Notes: generated by a model not told the origin, from the sequence alone. Positions 16,209 through 25,242 are shown, counted from the stretch's first letter. The stretch is 54,529 bases of DNA from Rossellomorea vietnamensis NBRC 101237 (GCF_001591825.1 NZ_BCVQ01000026.1:1-54529), one strand, 5' to 3'. Made by a program: numbers and translations.

Positions 16209-16691
16209 ATGAAAAGGGGTAAGGTGTGGCTGGCCGTTGCAGGTCTGGTCATGGATGAGGATGGGAAATGGCTCGTGGTCAAAAAGAAATACAGCGGATT
16301 GAAAGGGATGTGGTCCCTGCCTGCAGGATTTGTGAACGCCGGGGAAACCGTCGATGAAGCAGTCATAAGAGAAGTGAAGGAAGAAACGGGATTACATACA
16401 ACCATTAAAGGGATCATCAGCGTAAGGTCGGGGGTCATCCAGAATGATATCAGCGACAACATGATGATCTTCTTGCTGGAGAATGAGGGAATTTCTTCTA
16501 TTGAAAAAGAAGAAGCTGAGTTGTGGGATGTCCAGTGGAAATCACCTGAGGAACTTCTGGCAGATGAGAAGACATCCGTGATGGTGCATGAGATGATCAA
16601 ACGAATGAGTTCCATGCAGAAGTTGAATCTGATCGAGGGCATCAATCCCGGTGACCAATTCGCCTACACACAATACCATTTATTTTTATAA
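16209..16691 (+). CDS. Nudix hydrolase
   Basis: A 160-residue Nudix phosphohydrolase. The full Nudix box GX5EX7REUXEEXGU is present in two adjoining parts, GFVNAGETVDEAVI and REVKEETGL (residues 42-64). The substrate is unknown; nucleoside diphosphate derivatives are usual. The ATG at 16209 follows GGAGGTG. It is short-spaced behind ndh but separated by a terminator. Confidence 0.9.
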   Translation: MKRGKVWLAVAGLVMDEDGKWLVVKKKYSGLKGMWSLPAGFVNAGETVDEAVIREVKEETGLHTTIKGIISVRSGVIQNDISDNMMIFLLENEGISSIEKEEAELWDVQWKSPEELLADEKTSVMVHEMIKRMSSMQKLNLIEGINPGDQFAYTQYHLFL

Positions 16692-16849
16692 AATTCTGTA
16701 AATTTTAAGAAAGAAAGAGATAATGAAAGAAAAACACAAATGTATTCGCTTTCTTAAAGGTACATCCCCTTTAACGTCCCTTTTCTTTATTTCGGATAGA
16801 TGATATATTATCAGAAAATTAAGAAATTAAAGAAAAGGGAGAGGGAAAA

Positions 16850-16975
16850 ATGAGAGCTACTGCGAATGCTAAAACGAAATACTGTCTTTATTGTTCAGGA
16901 AAAGGATACTTTCAGTTAGTATTGGGTGGTTCTGAAACGTGTCCGTGCTGCGGAGGCAGCGGGAAACAGAAATAA
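16850..16975 (+). CDS. yuiA: YuiA family small zinc-knuckle protein
   Basis: A 41-residue protein with two CxxCxGxG motifs (CLYCSGKG and CPCCGGSG), like one DnaJ zinc-binding centre. Between them lies YFQLVLGGSETC. It matches the B. subtilis YuiA family; function unknown. The ATG is preceded by GGGAGAGGG. It lies upstream of yuiB and yuiC, the conserved order, with a possible terminator behind it. Confidence 0.8.
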   Translation: MRATANAKTKYCLYCSGKGYFQLVLGGSETCPCCGGSGKQK

Positions 16976-16991
16976 CCCCTTAAGGATAGAA

Positions 16992-17064
16992 GATGAGAGC
17001 AGACCTAAAAAAGGTGGATGCTTCCCTTGTGGAGTATGCAAACCGGTGTTGGGTCTGTTTTTTT
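16992..17064 (+). terminator. possible yuiA terminator
   Basis: CAGACC pairs with GGTCTG across about 55 bases, followed by TTTTTTTA. The internal structure is uncertain. Confidence 0.4.
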
Positions 17065-17187
17065 ATGTCTGGAAGATAAATAAGTTTATTTTGTGAATAA
17101 GTGACAAATCTTTCCCTGAAAATATTGACGCTTACATTTCACTCGGGGTACACTATTCTTTAGTGTTATGGAGGTGTAATTGCTAAA

Positions 17188-17505
17188 ATGCCTATACATG
17201 TAATGATTATATCGATGCTTCTATTTTTTGTTCTATTTTTCGGAATAGGATTTTTGTTAAATATGTTACTGCGCATGACATGGATCATGGCCATCATTTA
17301 TCCGATTGTCGTTATTTTTATCGTGGACGAAGTTCGTTTTATAGATTACTTCCGAAATGCAGGGGAGTCTTTTTCAGAACTTGGGACCAGACTCAGCCAC
17401 TTGGCTGTAGCCGATCTCGTGATTCTCGGAAGCGGCCTCGCAGGTGCCATCCTGTCCGGCATCGTCATGAGAATCCTAAGAGCAAAAGGATATCGCATGT
17501 TCTAA
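17188..17505 (+). CDS. yuiB: YuiB family membrane protein
   Basis: A 105-residue integral membrane protein with two closely spaced N-terminal transmembrane segments (residues 3-50) and one C-terminal segment (about 75-95). A short polar region with DEVRFIDYFRNAGESF lies between. It matches the YuiB family; function unknown. The ATG is 13 bases after GGAGG, a long spacing, but no better in-frame start exists. A terminator follows. Confidence 0.8.
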   Translation: MPIHVMIISMLLFFVLFFGIGFLLNMLLRMTWIMAIIYPIVVIFIVDEVRFIDYFRNAGESFSELGTRLSHLAVADLVILGSGLAGAILSGIVMRILRAKGYRMF

Positions 17506-17509
17506 CCAC

Positions 17510-17556
17510 ATCCGTTTAACCGGGAACTTAAATCCCAAGGTTGAACGGATTTTTTA
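17510..17556 (+). terminator. yuiB terminator
   Basis: A 12-pair stem ATCCGTTTAACC with one wobble and an inner GGGA/TCCC, followed by TTTTTTATTT. The rest of the gap to 17860 is AT-rich with nothing I can call. Confidence 0.75.
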
Positions 17557-17863
17557 TTTGGGACGATTAAAGTTATTAATAAAGTGATTATCTGATACGA
17601 AATCTATTTTGAACTGTTTATCTATTCTTAATTTGATTGTCAAGATTTTAAAGTATGAAAGCACAGAGCGGAAAGGAACGGTCTCTGTTTCCAGGCACTT
17701 GCTCATAGATATTAATTCTCTAATAAAATATTTTAGAAAATAGAACATACTAGTTGAAGTATAGAATAGCCTGGTTTTAAAGGACTTTTCTCCCTAAAAG
17801 GAATACTAAAATAATTTCCAAATATTACAACTATTCGATTTTTTTATCAATTTATGCATATAT

Positions 17864-17899
17864 CTCCTCCCGAATGGGAAGTATGTAGGGTGGGAGGAG
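17864..17899 (+). promoter_or_regulatory. hairpin sequestering the yuiC ribosome binding site
   Basis: CTCCTCCC (17864-17871) is perfectly complementary to GGGAGGAG (17892-17899), which is the Shine-Dalgarno sequence of yuiC. The loop is 20 bases. Translational control is inference. Confidence 0.5.
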
Positions 17900-17906
17900 T
17901 GAATAC

Positions 17907-18611
17907 ATGAATCTGTTTAAAATTTGGACGAAGAGATTCGTTATGATCAGTTTATTTATCCTTGCACTCGGTACGACCTTTCAATCGGTGTCGGGGGTAG
18001 AGGCACAAACCTTTAAAACCTGGATGATGGACAAGGGTGACAGTGATCAAAAGAGTCTCGAAGACAAAGAGCATAAGACAAATCCATTGCATTTGTCATT
18101 CAAGTTTCTTAAAAGGTTTACAGGCTATGAGACAAAAGTGTCAGCCAGTGCATCTGCCAAACCTGCCACATTGGAAGAATCCATTGATTGGGATCAATAT
18201 ACGAAACATAAGGTTGTAGCGACAGGCTATACGGCCGGCGTTGAATCGACGGGGAAGGACCCTGGTCATCCCCTATACGGCATTACATATTCAGGAGTGA
18301 AAGTGAAGCGTGATCTGTACTCTACGATAGCAGCGGATATCTCCGTCTATCCAATCGGAACCATCCTGTTTATCCCTCACTATGGGTATGGGGTCGTTGC
18401 TGATACAGGGAGCGCGATCAAAGGAAATAAATTAGACCTCTATTATGAAACGGTGGACGACGTATATAATGAATGGGGCAAACAGACTTTGGAAGTCTAT
18501 GTGGTCCAGATGGGTACGGGTGAGCTATCCGAAAAGGACTTGACCGACCTTAATGAGAACAAATCCATGCAGGTTTTCAGGCAGCAAATTTTATCACCTG
18601 AAAAAGAATAG
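17907..18611 (+). CDS. yuiC: YuiC, 3D-domain (Sps-type) peptidoglycan lytic transglycosylase
   Basis: A 234-residue exported protein. The N-terminus has basic residues and a hydrophobic helix (about 10-30), a signal peptide or anchor. Residues 105-215 form the 3D domain with a double-psi barrel like MltA. The signature [16 protein letters not shown] carries the conserved Asp residues. B. subtilis YuiC cleaves peptidoglycan to 1,6-anhydro products. The ATG is 7 bases after GGGAGGAG, which an upstream complementary octamer may mask. Confidence 0.85.
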   Translation: MNLFKIWTKRFVMISLFILALGTTFQSVSGVEAQTFKTWMMDKGDSDQKSLEDKEHKTNPLHLSFKFLKRFTGYETKVSASASAKPATLEESIDWDQYTKHKVVATGYTAGVESTGKDPGHPLYGITYSGVKVKRDLYSTIAADISVYPIGTILFIPHYGYGVVADTGSAIKGNKLDLYYETVDDVYNEWGKQTLEVYVVQMGTGELSEKDLTDLNENKSMQVFRQQILSPEKE

Positions 18612-18617
18612 AGACGG

Positions 18618-18640
18618 GCACGCAGTCAAACTGCGTGCTT
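18618..18640 (+). terminator. yuiC terminator
   Basis: A 9-bp stem GCACGCAGT with loop CAA, then TTTATTT. Confidence 0.8.
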
Positions 18641-18752
18641 TATTTATTGATGGTCCTGGACTAAAGGTAAGAACTAAGGTGCAATCCGTTTAACAACCGT
18701 GTAAATAGGGGAAAAAAGAAAGGGAGAAACGAAACCAAAAGGAGTGAAAGAT

Positions 18753-19643
18753 ATGAACAAAAGTCAATTCGACAAAATGAAGAATGGAGAAGGTTTCATC
18801 GCAGCGCTTGATCAAAGCGGCGGCAGTACACCGAAGGCATTGGCAGGGTATGGAGTGCTAGAGGATTCTTATTCCAATGAAGATGAAATGTTTGATAAGG
18901 TCCATGAAATGCGGACGAGAATCATCACTTCCCCATCCTTCAGCCCCGACAGGATCCTCGGGGTCATTCTTTTTGAACAAACGATGGACCGGGAGATCGA
19001 AGGTAAATATACAGCGGACTACCTTGCAGACAAAGGCATCGTCCCTTTCCTGAAAGTGGATAAAGGTCTAGCGGAAGAGAAGAATGGTGTCCAACTCATG
19101 AAACCGATCCCCGACTTGGATGAGACCCTTCGCCGTGCCACTGAACGGAAGATTTTCGGCACGAAAATGCGCTCAGTCATCCACGAACCGAACACGGGCG
19201 GCATCAAAGAAGTCGTCGATCAGCAGTTCGACTTTGGTAAACGCATCATCGCAGCCGGTTTGGTCCCGATCATCGAACCTGAAGTCAACATCCACAGTGA
19301 ACAAAAGGAAAAATCTGAAGCCATTCTATGCGAGGAAATCCTGAAGCATTTGAATGAACTATCTGAAGAGGAAAACGTCATGCTGAAGCTCTCGATCCCG
19401 ACGAAAGCGAATGCGTATAAAGAATTGGTTGAGCATCCACGCGTCGTGCGGGTCGTTGCCCTTTCAGGAGGCTACTCCCGCGATGAAGCTAACGCAAAGC
19501 TGAAAGAAAATGACGGAGTGATTGCAAGCTTCTCCCGGGCATTGGCTGCCGACCTGAGTGCCGATCAAACCGATAAAGAGTTTGATGCTGCGTTGAAGAA
19601 GGCTGTTGATTCGATTTATGAGGCTTCAGTTCATAAGAACTGA
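18753..19643 (+). CDS. fda: class I fructose-bisphosphate aldolase (staphylococcal/Fda type)
   Basis: A 296-residue Schiff-base aldolase that interconverts fructose 1,6-bisphosphate with the two triose phosphates. The N-terminus [16 protein letters not shown] is typical of this group. PFLKVDKGL and [12 protein letters not shown] contain the Lys candidates, and IIEPEVNI carries the catalytic acidic residue. The length is usual. The ATG follows AAAGGAG at 8 bases. It is a single gene ending in a strong bidirectional terminator. Bacilli usually also have a class II enzyme elsewhere. Confidence 0.9.
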   Translation: MNKSQFDKMKNGEGFIAALDQSGGSTPKALAGYGVLEDSYSNEDEMFDKVHEMRTRIITSPSFSPDRILGVILFEQTMDREIEGKYTADYLADKGIVPFLKVDKGLAEEKNGVQLMKPIPDLDETLRRATERKIFGTKMRSVIHEPNTGGIKEVVDQQFDFGKRIIAAGLVPIIEPEVNIHSEQKEKSEAILCEEILKHLNELSEEENVMLKLSIPTKANAYKELVEHPRVVRVVALSGGYSRDEANAKLKENDGVIASFSRALAADLSADQTDKEFDAALKKAVDSIYEASVHKN

Positions 19644-19676
19644 TAAGTTAATGAGAAGTCTTTAGGAATAAGAAAA

Positions 19677-19720
19677 AAAGAACATGCCTGCTCGCTACTA
19701 AGTGAGCAGGCATGTTCTTT
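19677..19720. terminator. bidirectional terminator
   Basis: A perfect 17-bp stem (AAAGAACATGCCTGCTC) with a 10-base loop, between convergent genes. Confidence 0.9.
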
Positions 19721-20505
19721 TATGTTTCATCATATAAATCGGGATGAAGCAACCGGGCAAGTTTCACGGCCCCTTTTAACAGAAGGGGGGATGGCCTGCA
19801 ATAGAGGGCTTCTTCCAGGACGAAAATCCGGTCTTCCTGTACAGCGTCGAGTGTATTCCAATCAGGGCGGTTCTTTACGATCTCAGGCTTGACCCTGCTT
19901 TGCCTGACGCCGACCCATGCCAGGCAGATATAATCCGGATTTCGCTTCAATACGTCCTCCCAATCGGTTTGAACACTTGCCAGGTCCACATCGTCAAAAA
20001 GGTTGCGTGCACCGACCATTGTGCTTAATTCTGTCAGCCAATTGACCCTTCCAGGGGTGAAGACGGGTTTCGGCCACCATTCCCAGTAAAGGGAGGGAGG
20101 ATGTGAAACCTTTTCCCCGATCGTCTTTAAGCGTTCGACAGTACCGAGGAATTCCTGGCGGCGTTCGATGGCATGCTCCTCGATCCCACAGGCTTTCCCC
20201 ACTGTCAGGAGATCATCTGCAATGTCAGTGAAGCTCTGGGGGTTCAGGGTGATGTGTGGGATATTCCTCTTTTCGAGTTCTTCTATATTTTTCTCCATGC
20301 CTGGGACGCTTAAGGATGAAAACACCAAATCCGGCTTCAATGACTCCAGCTTATCTATATTAATCGATAGATCCGGTCCGAGCTGCGGAAGGGATTTTAC
20401 CTCTGACGGATAGTCGGAGTAATCATCCACGCCTGCAAGAAGAGGTGTCAATCCCAGGTAATCGATGATTTCTGTATTACTGGGGCAAATGGATACGATT
20501 TTCAT
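19720..20505 (-). CDS. cobalamin-binding-type protein (BtuF fold) without export signal
   Basis: A 261-residue protein of the periplasmic-binding-protein class III fold (PF01497), as in BtuF and siderophore-binding proteins. Visible are KIVSICPSNTEIIDYLG at the N-terminus, SLKPDLVFSS, and WEWWPKPVFTPG. It starts directly with the first beta strand, so it has no signal peptide or lipobox and should be cytosolic. No ABC transporter gene is adjacent. The ligand is unknown; a cobalamin-related or regulatory role is inference. It follows yuiD by 10 bases or less and is probably cotranscribed. The second ATG (20505) is preferred. Confidence 0.75.
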   Translation of the reverse strand: MKIVSICPSNTEIIDYLGLTPLLAGVDDYSDYPSEVKSLPQLGPDLSINIDKLESLKPDLVFSSLSVPGMEKNIEELEKRNIPHITLNPQSFTDIADDLLTVGKACGIEEHAIERRQEFLGTVERLKTIGEKVSHPPSLYWEWWPKPVFTPGRVNWLTELSTMVGARNLFDDVDLASVQTDWEDVLKRNPDYICLAWVGVRQSRVKPEIVKNRPDWNTLDAVQEDRIFVLEEALYCRPSPLLLKGAVKLARLLHPDLYDET

Positions 20506-20515
20506 GATCACACTC

Positions 20516-20995
20516 CTAGACGATGAATAGATAATGAAGCAGAAGGGTCAGGATGATTCCTGACAGTCCCCCGAAGAATACCTCAATCGGTTTGTGTCCC
20601 AGTAATTCCTTCAGCTCCTTGCGCTTCTCCTGTTCAGGCTTGTTCTGCCAGCCTTTAGCCTCTGACATGAATCTTTGGAAGTCCACCATCAATTGATTGA
20701 GGACGATCGCCTGTTCTCCTGCCTGCCTTCTGACACCCGTTGCATCAAACATCGTAATGATGGCAAACATGGCAGATACGGCGAAGATAGGAGAAGAGAG
20801 TCCCACTTCAAGGGCAACCCCGGTAGATAGTGCCGTCACGGCCGCTGAATGGGAACTCGGCATCCCCCCTGTTGAGGTGATCAATGACCAGTTCCATTCC
20901 CTCGTCGCGATAAACTGAATGGGAACCTTTACAAACTGAGCAAAAAAGATCGAAAATAAAGACGCCCATAATGGAAAATTAAACAGTACTTCCAT
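20516..20995 (-). CDS. yuiD: YuiD, divergent PAP2 family membrane protein
   Basis: A 159-residue protein of the divergent PAP2 / acid phosphatase-VanZ-related family. The motif STGGMPSSHSAAVTAL matches PAP2 motif 2, but the usual KX6RP motif 1 is not seen. Hydrophobic segments lie near residues 5-25, 55-85 and at the C-terminus. Lipid phosphate hydrolysis is suspected for such proteins but unproven here. The ATG at 20995 has AGGGTGG upstream. It is divergent from pepA. Confidence 0.8.
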   Translation of the reverse strand: MEVLFNFPLWASLFSIFFAQFVKVPIQFIATREWNWSLITSTGGMPSSHSAAVTALSTGVALEVGLSSPIFAVSAMFAIITMFDATGVRRQAGEQAIVLNQLMVDFQRFMSEAKGWQNKPEQEKRKELKELLGHKPIEVFFGGLSGIILTLLLHYLFIV

Positions 20996-21152
20996 GCTGT
21001 GAAATGCCACCCTTTCAATTGTTTGAATAAAAATAATGTTCTCATTATACCATACCCCATCCACCCCTCGTATAACTTTGAGGAGCAGATTGTTAGAAAG
21101 TCGAAATAATTGGACATCTTCGCTATAATAGAGAATGGAGGTGTCGGTAAAC

Positions 21153-22658
21153 ATGAAATTTTCAATCAATCAAAATGAAGTAACCAATGCGAATGGAGAA
21201 TGCCTAGTCGTAGGTATTTACAATCAGCCAACATTCGAAGGGGAGCTAAAAGAGCTCGATCATAAGTTTGAAGGCTATCTAACACAGCTTGTGAAGGATG
21301 GGGACATTTCTTCCAAGAACAAGAAGGTATCCAAGATACATACGTTTGGAAAACTCGAAGCAAAAAGAATCGTATTCGTAGGACTTGGAAAACACAAAGA
21401 GCTGACATTTGATCTTTTAAAAGAATCATTGGGCTCTGCGTCCAAAACTTTAAAGAATATGAAAGTGTCCTCGTTTTCAGTCGCACTGGATACATTTGTT
21501 TCTGAGGAGATGGTGGCAACGGATGTGGCCCATGCCTTCATGGAAGCCTTTACGATGTCTACATATGAATTCGACGGTTATAAGAAAAAATCAAATGAAC
21601 CGGAAGTACATGTAGAAGCGATCGAATTTTTTACAAAAGGAGATTCGAAGGAAGTCGAGACGGCTTTACACATTGGTTCTGCCTTCGGGAATGGAGTAAA
21701 CTCAGCCCGTACACTGGTGAATACACCTGGTAATCTATTAACTTCTACAAAATTGGCAGAGTACGCTCTGGAATTGGCAGAAAGATACAGCTTTGAGGTG
21801 GAAATCCTCGACAAGGAAGAAATGGAGCACCTTGGAATGGGCGCACTTCTTGCCGTGAATCAGGGATCCGTGGAACCTCCCAAGATGATCGTCCTTAAGT
21901 ACAACGGGAAAGAGGATTGGAAGGATGTCATCGGTTTAGTCGGAAAAGGGATCACGTTTGACACAGGCGGCTATTCCCTGAAGCCCAAAGATGGAATCGT
22001 CGGTATGAAAACCGATATGGGTGGCGCAGCTGCTGTTCTGGGTGCCATGGAAATCATCGGTGAAATCAAACCGGAGCAAAACGTCGTTGCCGTCATCCCG
22101 TCCACGGACAATATGGTGAGCGGCTCTGCATTCAAGCCTGACGATGTGATTACCTCCATGAGCGGTAAGACCATCGAAGTGTTGAACACGGACGCAGAGG
22201 GGCGTCTCGCGCTTGCTGACGGCATGACCTATGCAAAGCATCAAGGAGCCAACTATTTAGTGGACGTTGCAACCTTGACTGGTGGAGTCATCGTGGCTCT
22301 CGGTGAGGATAAAACCGGTGCCCTCACGAATCATGAAGCATTCTTCGAGCAGGTGCTGGAAGCTTCAGGGGAATCAGGTGAATTTATCTGGCGCCTTCCT
22401 TATACGGAAAATGATAAAAAGCGTGTCCGCGGAAGTGATATTGCCGACTTGAACAACTCACCTGGACGCGCCGGCCATGCCATCATGGGTGGAGCGTTCG
22501 TTGGTGAATTTGCCGAAGGTCTGCCTTGGGTACACCTGGACATCGCCGGGACGGCTACCACAAAAGGAAGCCATGATCTCGGTCCATCAGGTGCTACAGG
22601 CGTCATGGCAAGAACCCTTGCCTTACTGGTCGAACGTTTTGTCCCATTAGAGAAATAA
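21153..22658 (+). CDS. pepA: leucyl aminopeptidase (cytosol aminopeptidase, M17)
   Basis: A 501-residue M17 aminopeptidase that releases N-terminal amino acids. The family signature [12 protein letters not shown] lies around residue 350. The metal site Lys and Asp lie in [15 protein letters not shown]. The N-terminal third is the usual non-catalytic domain, and the length is normal. The ATG follows GGAGGTG at 9 bases. It is divergent from yuiD, as in B. subtilis, where it is yuiE. A weak terminator follows at 22672. Confidence 0.92.
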   Translation: MKFSINQNEVTNANGECLVVGIYNQPTFEGELKELDHKFEGYLTQLVKDGDISSKNKKVSKIHTFGKLEAKRIVFVGLGKHKELTFDLLKESLGSASKTLKNMKVSSFSVALDTFVSEEMVATDVAHAFMEAFTMSTYEFDGYKKKSNEPEVHVEAIEFFTKGDSKEVETALHIGSAFGNGVNSARTLVNTPGNLLTSTKLAEYALELAERYSFEVEILDKEEMEHLGMGALLAVNQGSVEPPKMIVLKYNGKEDWKDVIGLVGKGITFDTGGYSLKPKDGIVGMKTDMGGAAAVLGAMEIIGEIKPEQNVVAVIPSTDNMVSGSAFKPDDVITSMSGKTIEVLNTDAEGRLALADGMTYAKHQGANYLVDVATLTGGVIVALGEDKTGALTNHEAFFEQVLEASGESGEFIWRLPYTENDKKRVRGSDIADLNNSPGRAGHAIMGGAFVGEFAEGLPWVHLDIAGTATTKGSHDLGPSGATGVMARTLALLVERFVPLEK

Positions 22659-22671
22659 CGTCATTTGTACA

Positions 22672-22733
22672 ATGGAAGAGTCTTGTTTCAGTGCCTGAGA
22701 TTGTGGGCGCTGGAAGGGGGCTCTTTTTTTTAT
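22672..22733 (+). terminator. probable pepA terminator
   Basis: AAGAGTC pairs loosely with GGCTCTT across an inner AGTGCC/GGCGCT hairpin, followed by eight Ts. Confidence 0.5.
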
Positions 22734-22790
22734 GGAGGATTTGGTGAGATGTGTTTCGGAGAGAAGTGAAATTTGGGGATGATTGGTAAA

Positions 22791-22891
22791 TGACGCAAAT
22801 AAAGAAAAAATGACGCGATTCCTTTTGAAATGACGCAATAAATTGAAAAACGACGCGATAACTTTGCAAAATGACGCAATTACCCCGACCA
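22791..22891. repeat. repeat array A: five TGACGCRAT units, 20-bp period
   Basis: TGACGC (once CGACGC) begins at 22791, 22811, 22831, 22851 and 22872, giving spacings of 20, 20, 20 and 21. The core TGACGC is followed by RAT/AAAT and preceded by A-runs; the other bases vary. It lies in the 660-bp gap between pepA and yuiF. An inverted related core (GGCGTCG) lies near 22936. The 20-bp period does not keep a reading frame. Confidence 0.8.
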
Positions 22892-22900
22892 GGCCGGGGT
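22882..22900. other. GC-rich hairpin between the two repeat arrays
   Basis: ACCCCG (22882-22887) pairs with CGGGGT (22895-22900). It separates repeat array A from array B and has no T-run. Confidence 0.5.
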
Positions 22901-22953
22901 CTATACGTACTTCATCGCTTGATGGAGGGGGATTGGCGTCGTAAGGAGATTGG

Positions 22954-23090
22954 ATCCGGCCGTCGGTGGAAGGGAATCCAGCCGAAAATATGAAAAATCC
23001 AGCCGAATCCGGTTAGAATCCAGCCGACATGACGAAAAATCCGGCCGAATCGGAACCGAATCCAGCCGGAATATGAAAAAATCCAGCCAA
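22954..23090. repeat. repeat array B: seven ATCCAGCCGA units, 21-bp period
   Basis: Units begin at 22954, 22976, 22997, 23018, 23039, 23060 and 23081, giving one spacing of 22 and five of 21. The core is ATCCRGCCGA. Weaker half-period copies (ATCCGGTTAG at 23007, ATCGGAACCG at 23049) alternate with AATATGAAAA-type linkers, so the larger period is 42 bp. The array is open in several frames only because its units lack stops; no ribosome binding site supports a gene. Confidence 0.8.
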
Positions 23091-23205
23091 TTAACATACA
23101 ATGGAATCCCCCCTCTGCAACCCTTGCCGTACCCTTCTCCACGCGCCTCCACCACCTACAAACCTATGAAAAAATTCCCACTCCATCTTTCACCCTGCTA
23201 AAGTG

Positions 23206-23234
23206 TTGACAAACTCTCTTTATCTTGGTAAAGT
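23206..23234 (+). promoter_or_regulatory. sigma-A promoter of yuiF
   Basis: TTGACA, a 17-base spacer, then TAAAGT, about 85 bases before the start codon. Confidence 0.6.
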
Positions 23235-23317
23235 TGAAATCGTGATTTTATTACTCTACCAATTTAGCGAACTAAAGCAACAAAACGATACATCAAGATT
23301 TTAAGGAGGAAGCAGTT

Positions 23318-24634
23318 ATGAACGCAGTTGTGATAGCGGTTCTTGTCATGCTCGTATTGAGCCTTGCGCGGGTGAACGTAGTATTCGCTCTGATTACTGG
23401 GGCGCTGGTCGGGGGACTGACAGGCGGACTGGGATTGGACGAGACGATATCCGTCTTTACAGAGGGAATCAGCGGTGGGGCGAGCATCGCGTTAAGTTAT
23501 GCACTACTAGGGGGATTTGCCGTCGCGATTTCCTATACGGGAATTCCGAATCTGCTCGTGGACTGGGTGTTAAAGGTCGTCGGGAAAAAAGGAGATTCAA
23601 GAAAGACAGCCCTTTCGAAAGCACTTATTGTCATTTCTATTTTAATCATGGCTTGTTTTTCTCAGAATGTGATTCCGATTCACATCGCTTTTATTCCGAT
23701 TCTCATCCCGCCATTATTGAAGGTGATGACGGAATTGCGTATCGATAGACGTTTGATTGCATCGGTGATTACGTTTGGATTAACGGCTCCGTATATTCTA
23801 TTACCGGTAGGTTTCGGATTGCAATTCCATGAAATCATCGCTCAGAACATGGCATCAAGTGGAATGGAAATCAACCTGGGCGATATTCCGAAAGCCATGC
23901 TTCTCCCTGTAGGAGGAATGGTAATCGGATTACTGATTGCTGTGTTTGTGAGTTATCGCAAACCGAGGGACTACAACGAAGCGGAAGAAGTCGTTGCCGA
24001 TGAAAAGGTTGTTTACAATAAAAGAGCGATGGTTTTCGCTCTCATTTCCATCGTAGTGGCCTTATACGTTCAGCTTCAGTTGGAATCGATGATCTTTGGG
24101 GCACTGGCAGGTATTGCCGTCCTGTATCTTTCAGGCTCGGTTAAATGGAAAGAAGCAGACGGATTGCTGAATGATGGAATGAAAATGATGGCCTTTATCG
24201 GCTTTGTCATGATCACCGCATCAGGATTTGCAGCAGTGGTAACGGAAACAGGAGATGTAGAAACATTGGTTAAGGCAACGGCTGATGTCATCGGCGGCAA
24301 CCAGGCTTTGGCTGCCCTCATCATGCTCGTCGTCGGGCTTCTGGTGACAATGGGGATCGGTTCTTCCTTTGCCACCATTCCTATCATAGCGGCCATCTTC
24401 GTCCCACTTGCCATGGAGCTCGGATTCAGCCCTCTCGCAACGATTGCGATCGTCGGAACAGCAGGTGCCCTTGGTGACGCAGGGTCGCCGGCATCAGACA
24501 GTACGCTTGGACCGACGGCGGGACTGAATGCCGATGGACAACATAACCACATTTGGGATACATGTGTCCCAACCTTTTTACACTATAATATTCCATTGAT
24601 CCTGTTCGGTTGGATCGCAGCGATCATTTTATAA
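23318..24634 (+). CDS. yuiF: Na+/H+ antiporter family protein YuiF (NhaC-like)
   Basis: A 438-residue polytopic membrane protein with about 11-12 hydrophobic segments, of the YuiF Na+/H+ antiporter group in the ion transporter superfamily. Characteristic motifs are LGGFAVAISYTGIP, CFSQNVIPIHIAFIPILIPP, and near the C-terminus GALGDAGSPASDSTLGPTAG. A role in sodium or proton exchange is inferred from the family; the exact substrate is not shown. AAGGAGG is 8 bases before the ATG. The promoter lies just beyond the repeat arrays. Confidence 0.85.
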   Translation: MNAVVIAVLVMLVLSLARVNVVFALITGALVGGLTGGLGLDETISVFTEGISGGASIALSYALLGGFAVAISYTGIPNLLVDWVLKVVGKKGDSRKTALSKALIVISILIMACFSQNVIPIHIAFIPILIPPLLKVMTELRIDRRLIASVITFGLTAPYILLPVGFGLQFHEIIAQNMASSGMEINLGDIPKAMLLPVGGMVIGLLIAVFVSYRKPRDYNEAEEVVADEKVVYNKRAMVFALISIVVALYVQLQLESMIFGALAGIAVLYLSGSVKWKEADGLLNDGMKMMAFIGFVMITASGFAAVVTETGDVETLVKATADVIGGNQALAALIMLVVGLLVTMGIGSSFATIPIIAAIFVPLAMELGFSPLATIAIVGTAGALGDAGSPASDSTLGPTAGLNADGQHNHIWDTCVPTFLHYNIPLILFGWIAAIIL

Positions 24635-24636
24635 AA

Positions 24637-24668
24637 AAAAGAAGCGGGGGCTCCCTCGCTTCTTTTTT
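24637..24668 (+). terminator. yuiF terminator
   Basis: AAAAGAAGCG with its complement, then a T-run. Confidence 0.8.
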
Positions 24669-24691
24669 TATGCACCAGCACTCATTCCCCA

Positions 24692-25078
24692 TCACATCCA
24701 ACGAATAATGACGATTAAATGGCAGCAATCCACCTGTCCAAGCTTTTCGTCAAAGACGAGGCGGACGCCATCGGGATTGAACGATACAATCGGCTGTACC
24801 CTTGTACCAATGGTTTGAAGTAATTTATGTACTTCAGGTACGTTCGATTGCTGTGCTGCATTCATGAATTTCGAGGAGAAGTCTTTGGATGTGTTGATTT
24901 TCTGAAGCACCTTCTGGGCATCTCCCAGTAAGTTCAACGTTTTACCTGCCGAAGACATGAATGTTTTGGTTTCGACAGGAGGGTAGTTCCGATGATGGGA
25001 GGGAAAGGGGTGTGCCCTCGAGTGGATCGGTGAGTAGGGGCGTTGAACTGGTGGATAAAAAGGGTGGTACCGATACAT
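24692..25078 (-). CDS. yuzC: YuzC-like small protein, function unknown
   Basis: A 128-residue soluble protein. The first 35 residues are rich in Pro, His and Tyr (YRYHPFYPPVQRPYSP), as in some spore or coat-associated proteins. Residues 40-90 are helical, with KTLNLLGDAQKVLQKI. The C-terminus is a beta-rich stretch with FNPDGVRLVF and VDCCHLIVIIRW. Position and N-terminal style suggest B. subtilis YuzC, recognised only tentatively. The ATG follows AAAGGGG at 8 bases. Confidence 0.55.
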   Translation of the reverse strand: MYRYHPFYPPVQRPYSPIHSRAHPFPSHHRNYPPVETKTFMSSAGKTLNLLGDAQKVLQKINTSKDFSSKFMNAAQQSNVPEVHKLLQTIGTRVQPIVSFNPDGVRLVFDEKLGQVDCCHLIVIIRWM

Positions 25079-25242
25079 AACAGAAAACCCCTTTCGTTAA
25101 AAATGCTCTAAGGATATGTATGAAACTGTTTAACGGATTATTCATGGATTAAACGCAGGACGGTTAGGGCAGGGAAAATAGAGGATTTTCACGCACTTTC
25201 TCGAAAAGGTAGTAGAGAAGACTATGATATGGAGGAATTCAC

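Noticed and set aside
17554..17748. 64-codon minus-strand frame between yuiB and yuiC
   Set aside because: No ribosome binding site and no recognisable family; AT-rich chance frame.
22791..23090. CRISPR array
   Set aside because: Periods of 20-21 bp leave no room for unique spacers, repeats are degenerate, and there are no cas genes.
22901..23155. Open frames on both strands across repeat array B (84 and 83 codons) with a heptapeptide repeat
   Set aside because: They are open only because the 21-bp unit has no stop in several frames. No ribosome binding site, and the frames overlap each other.
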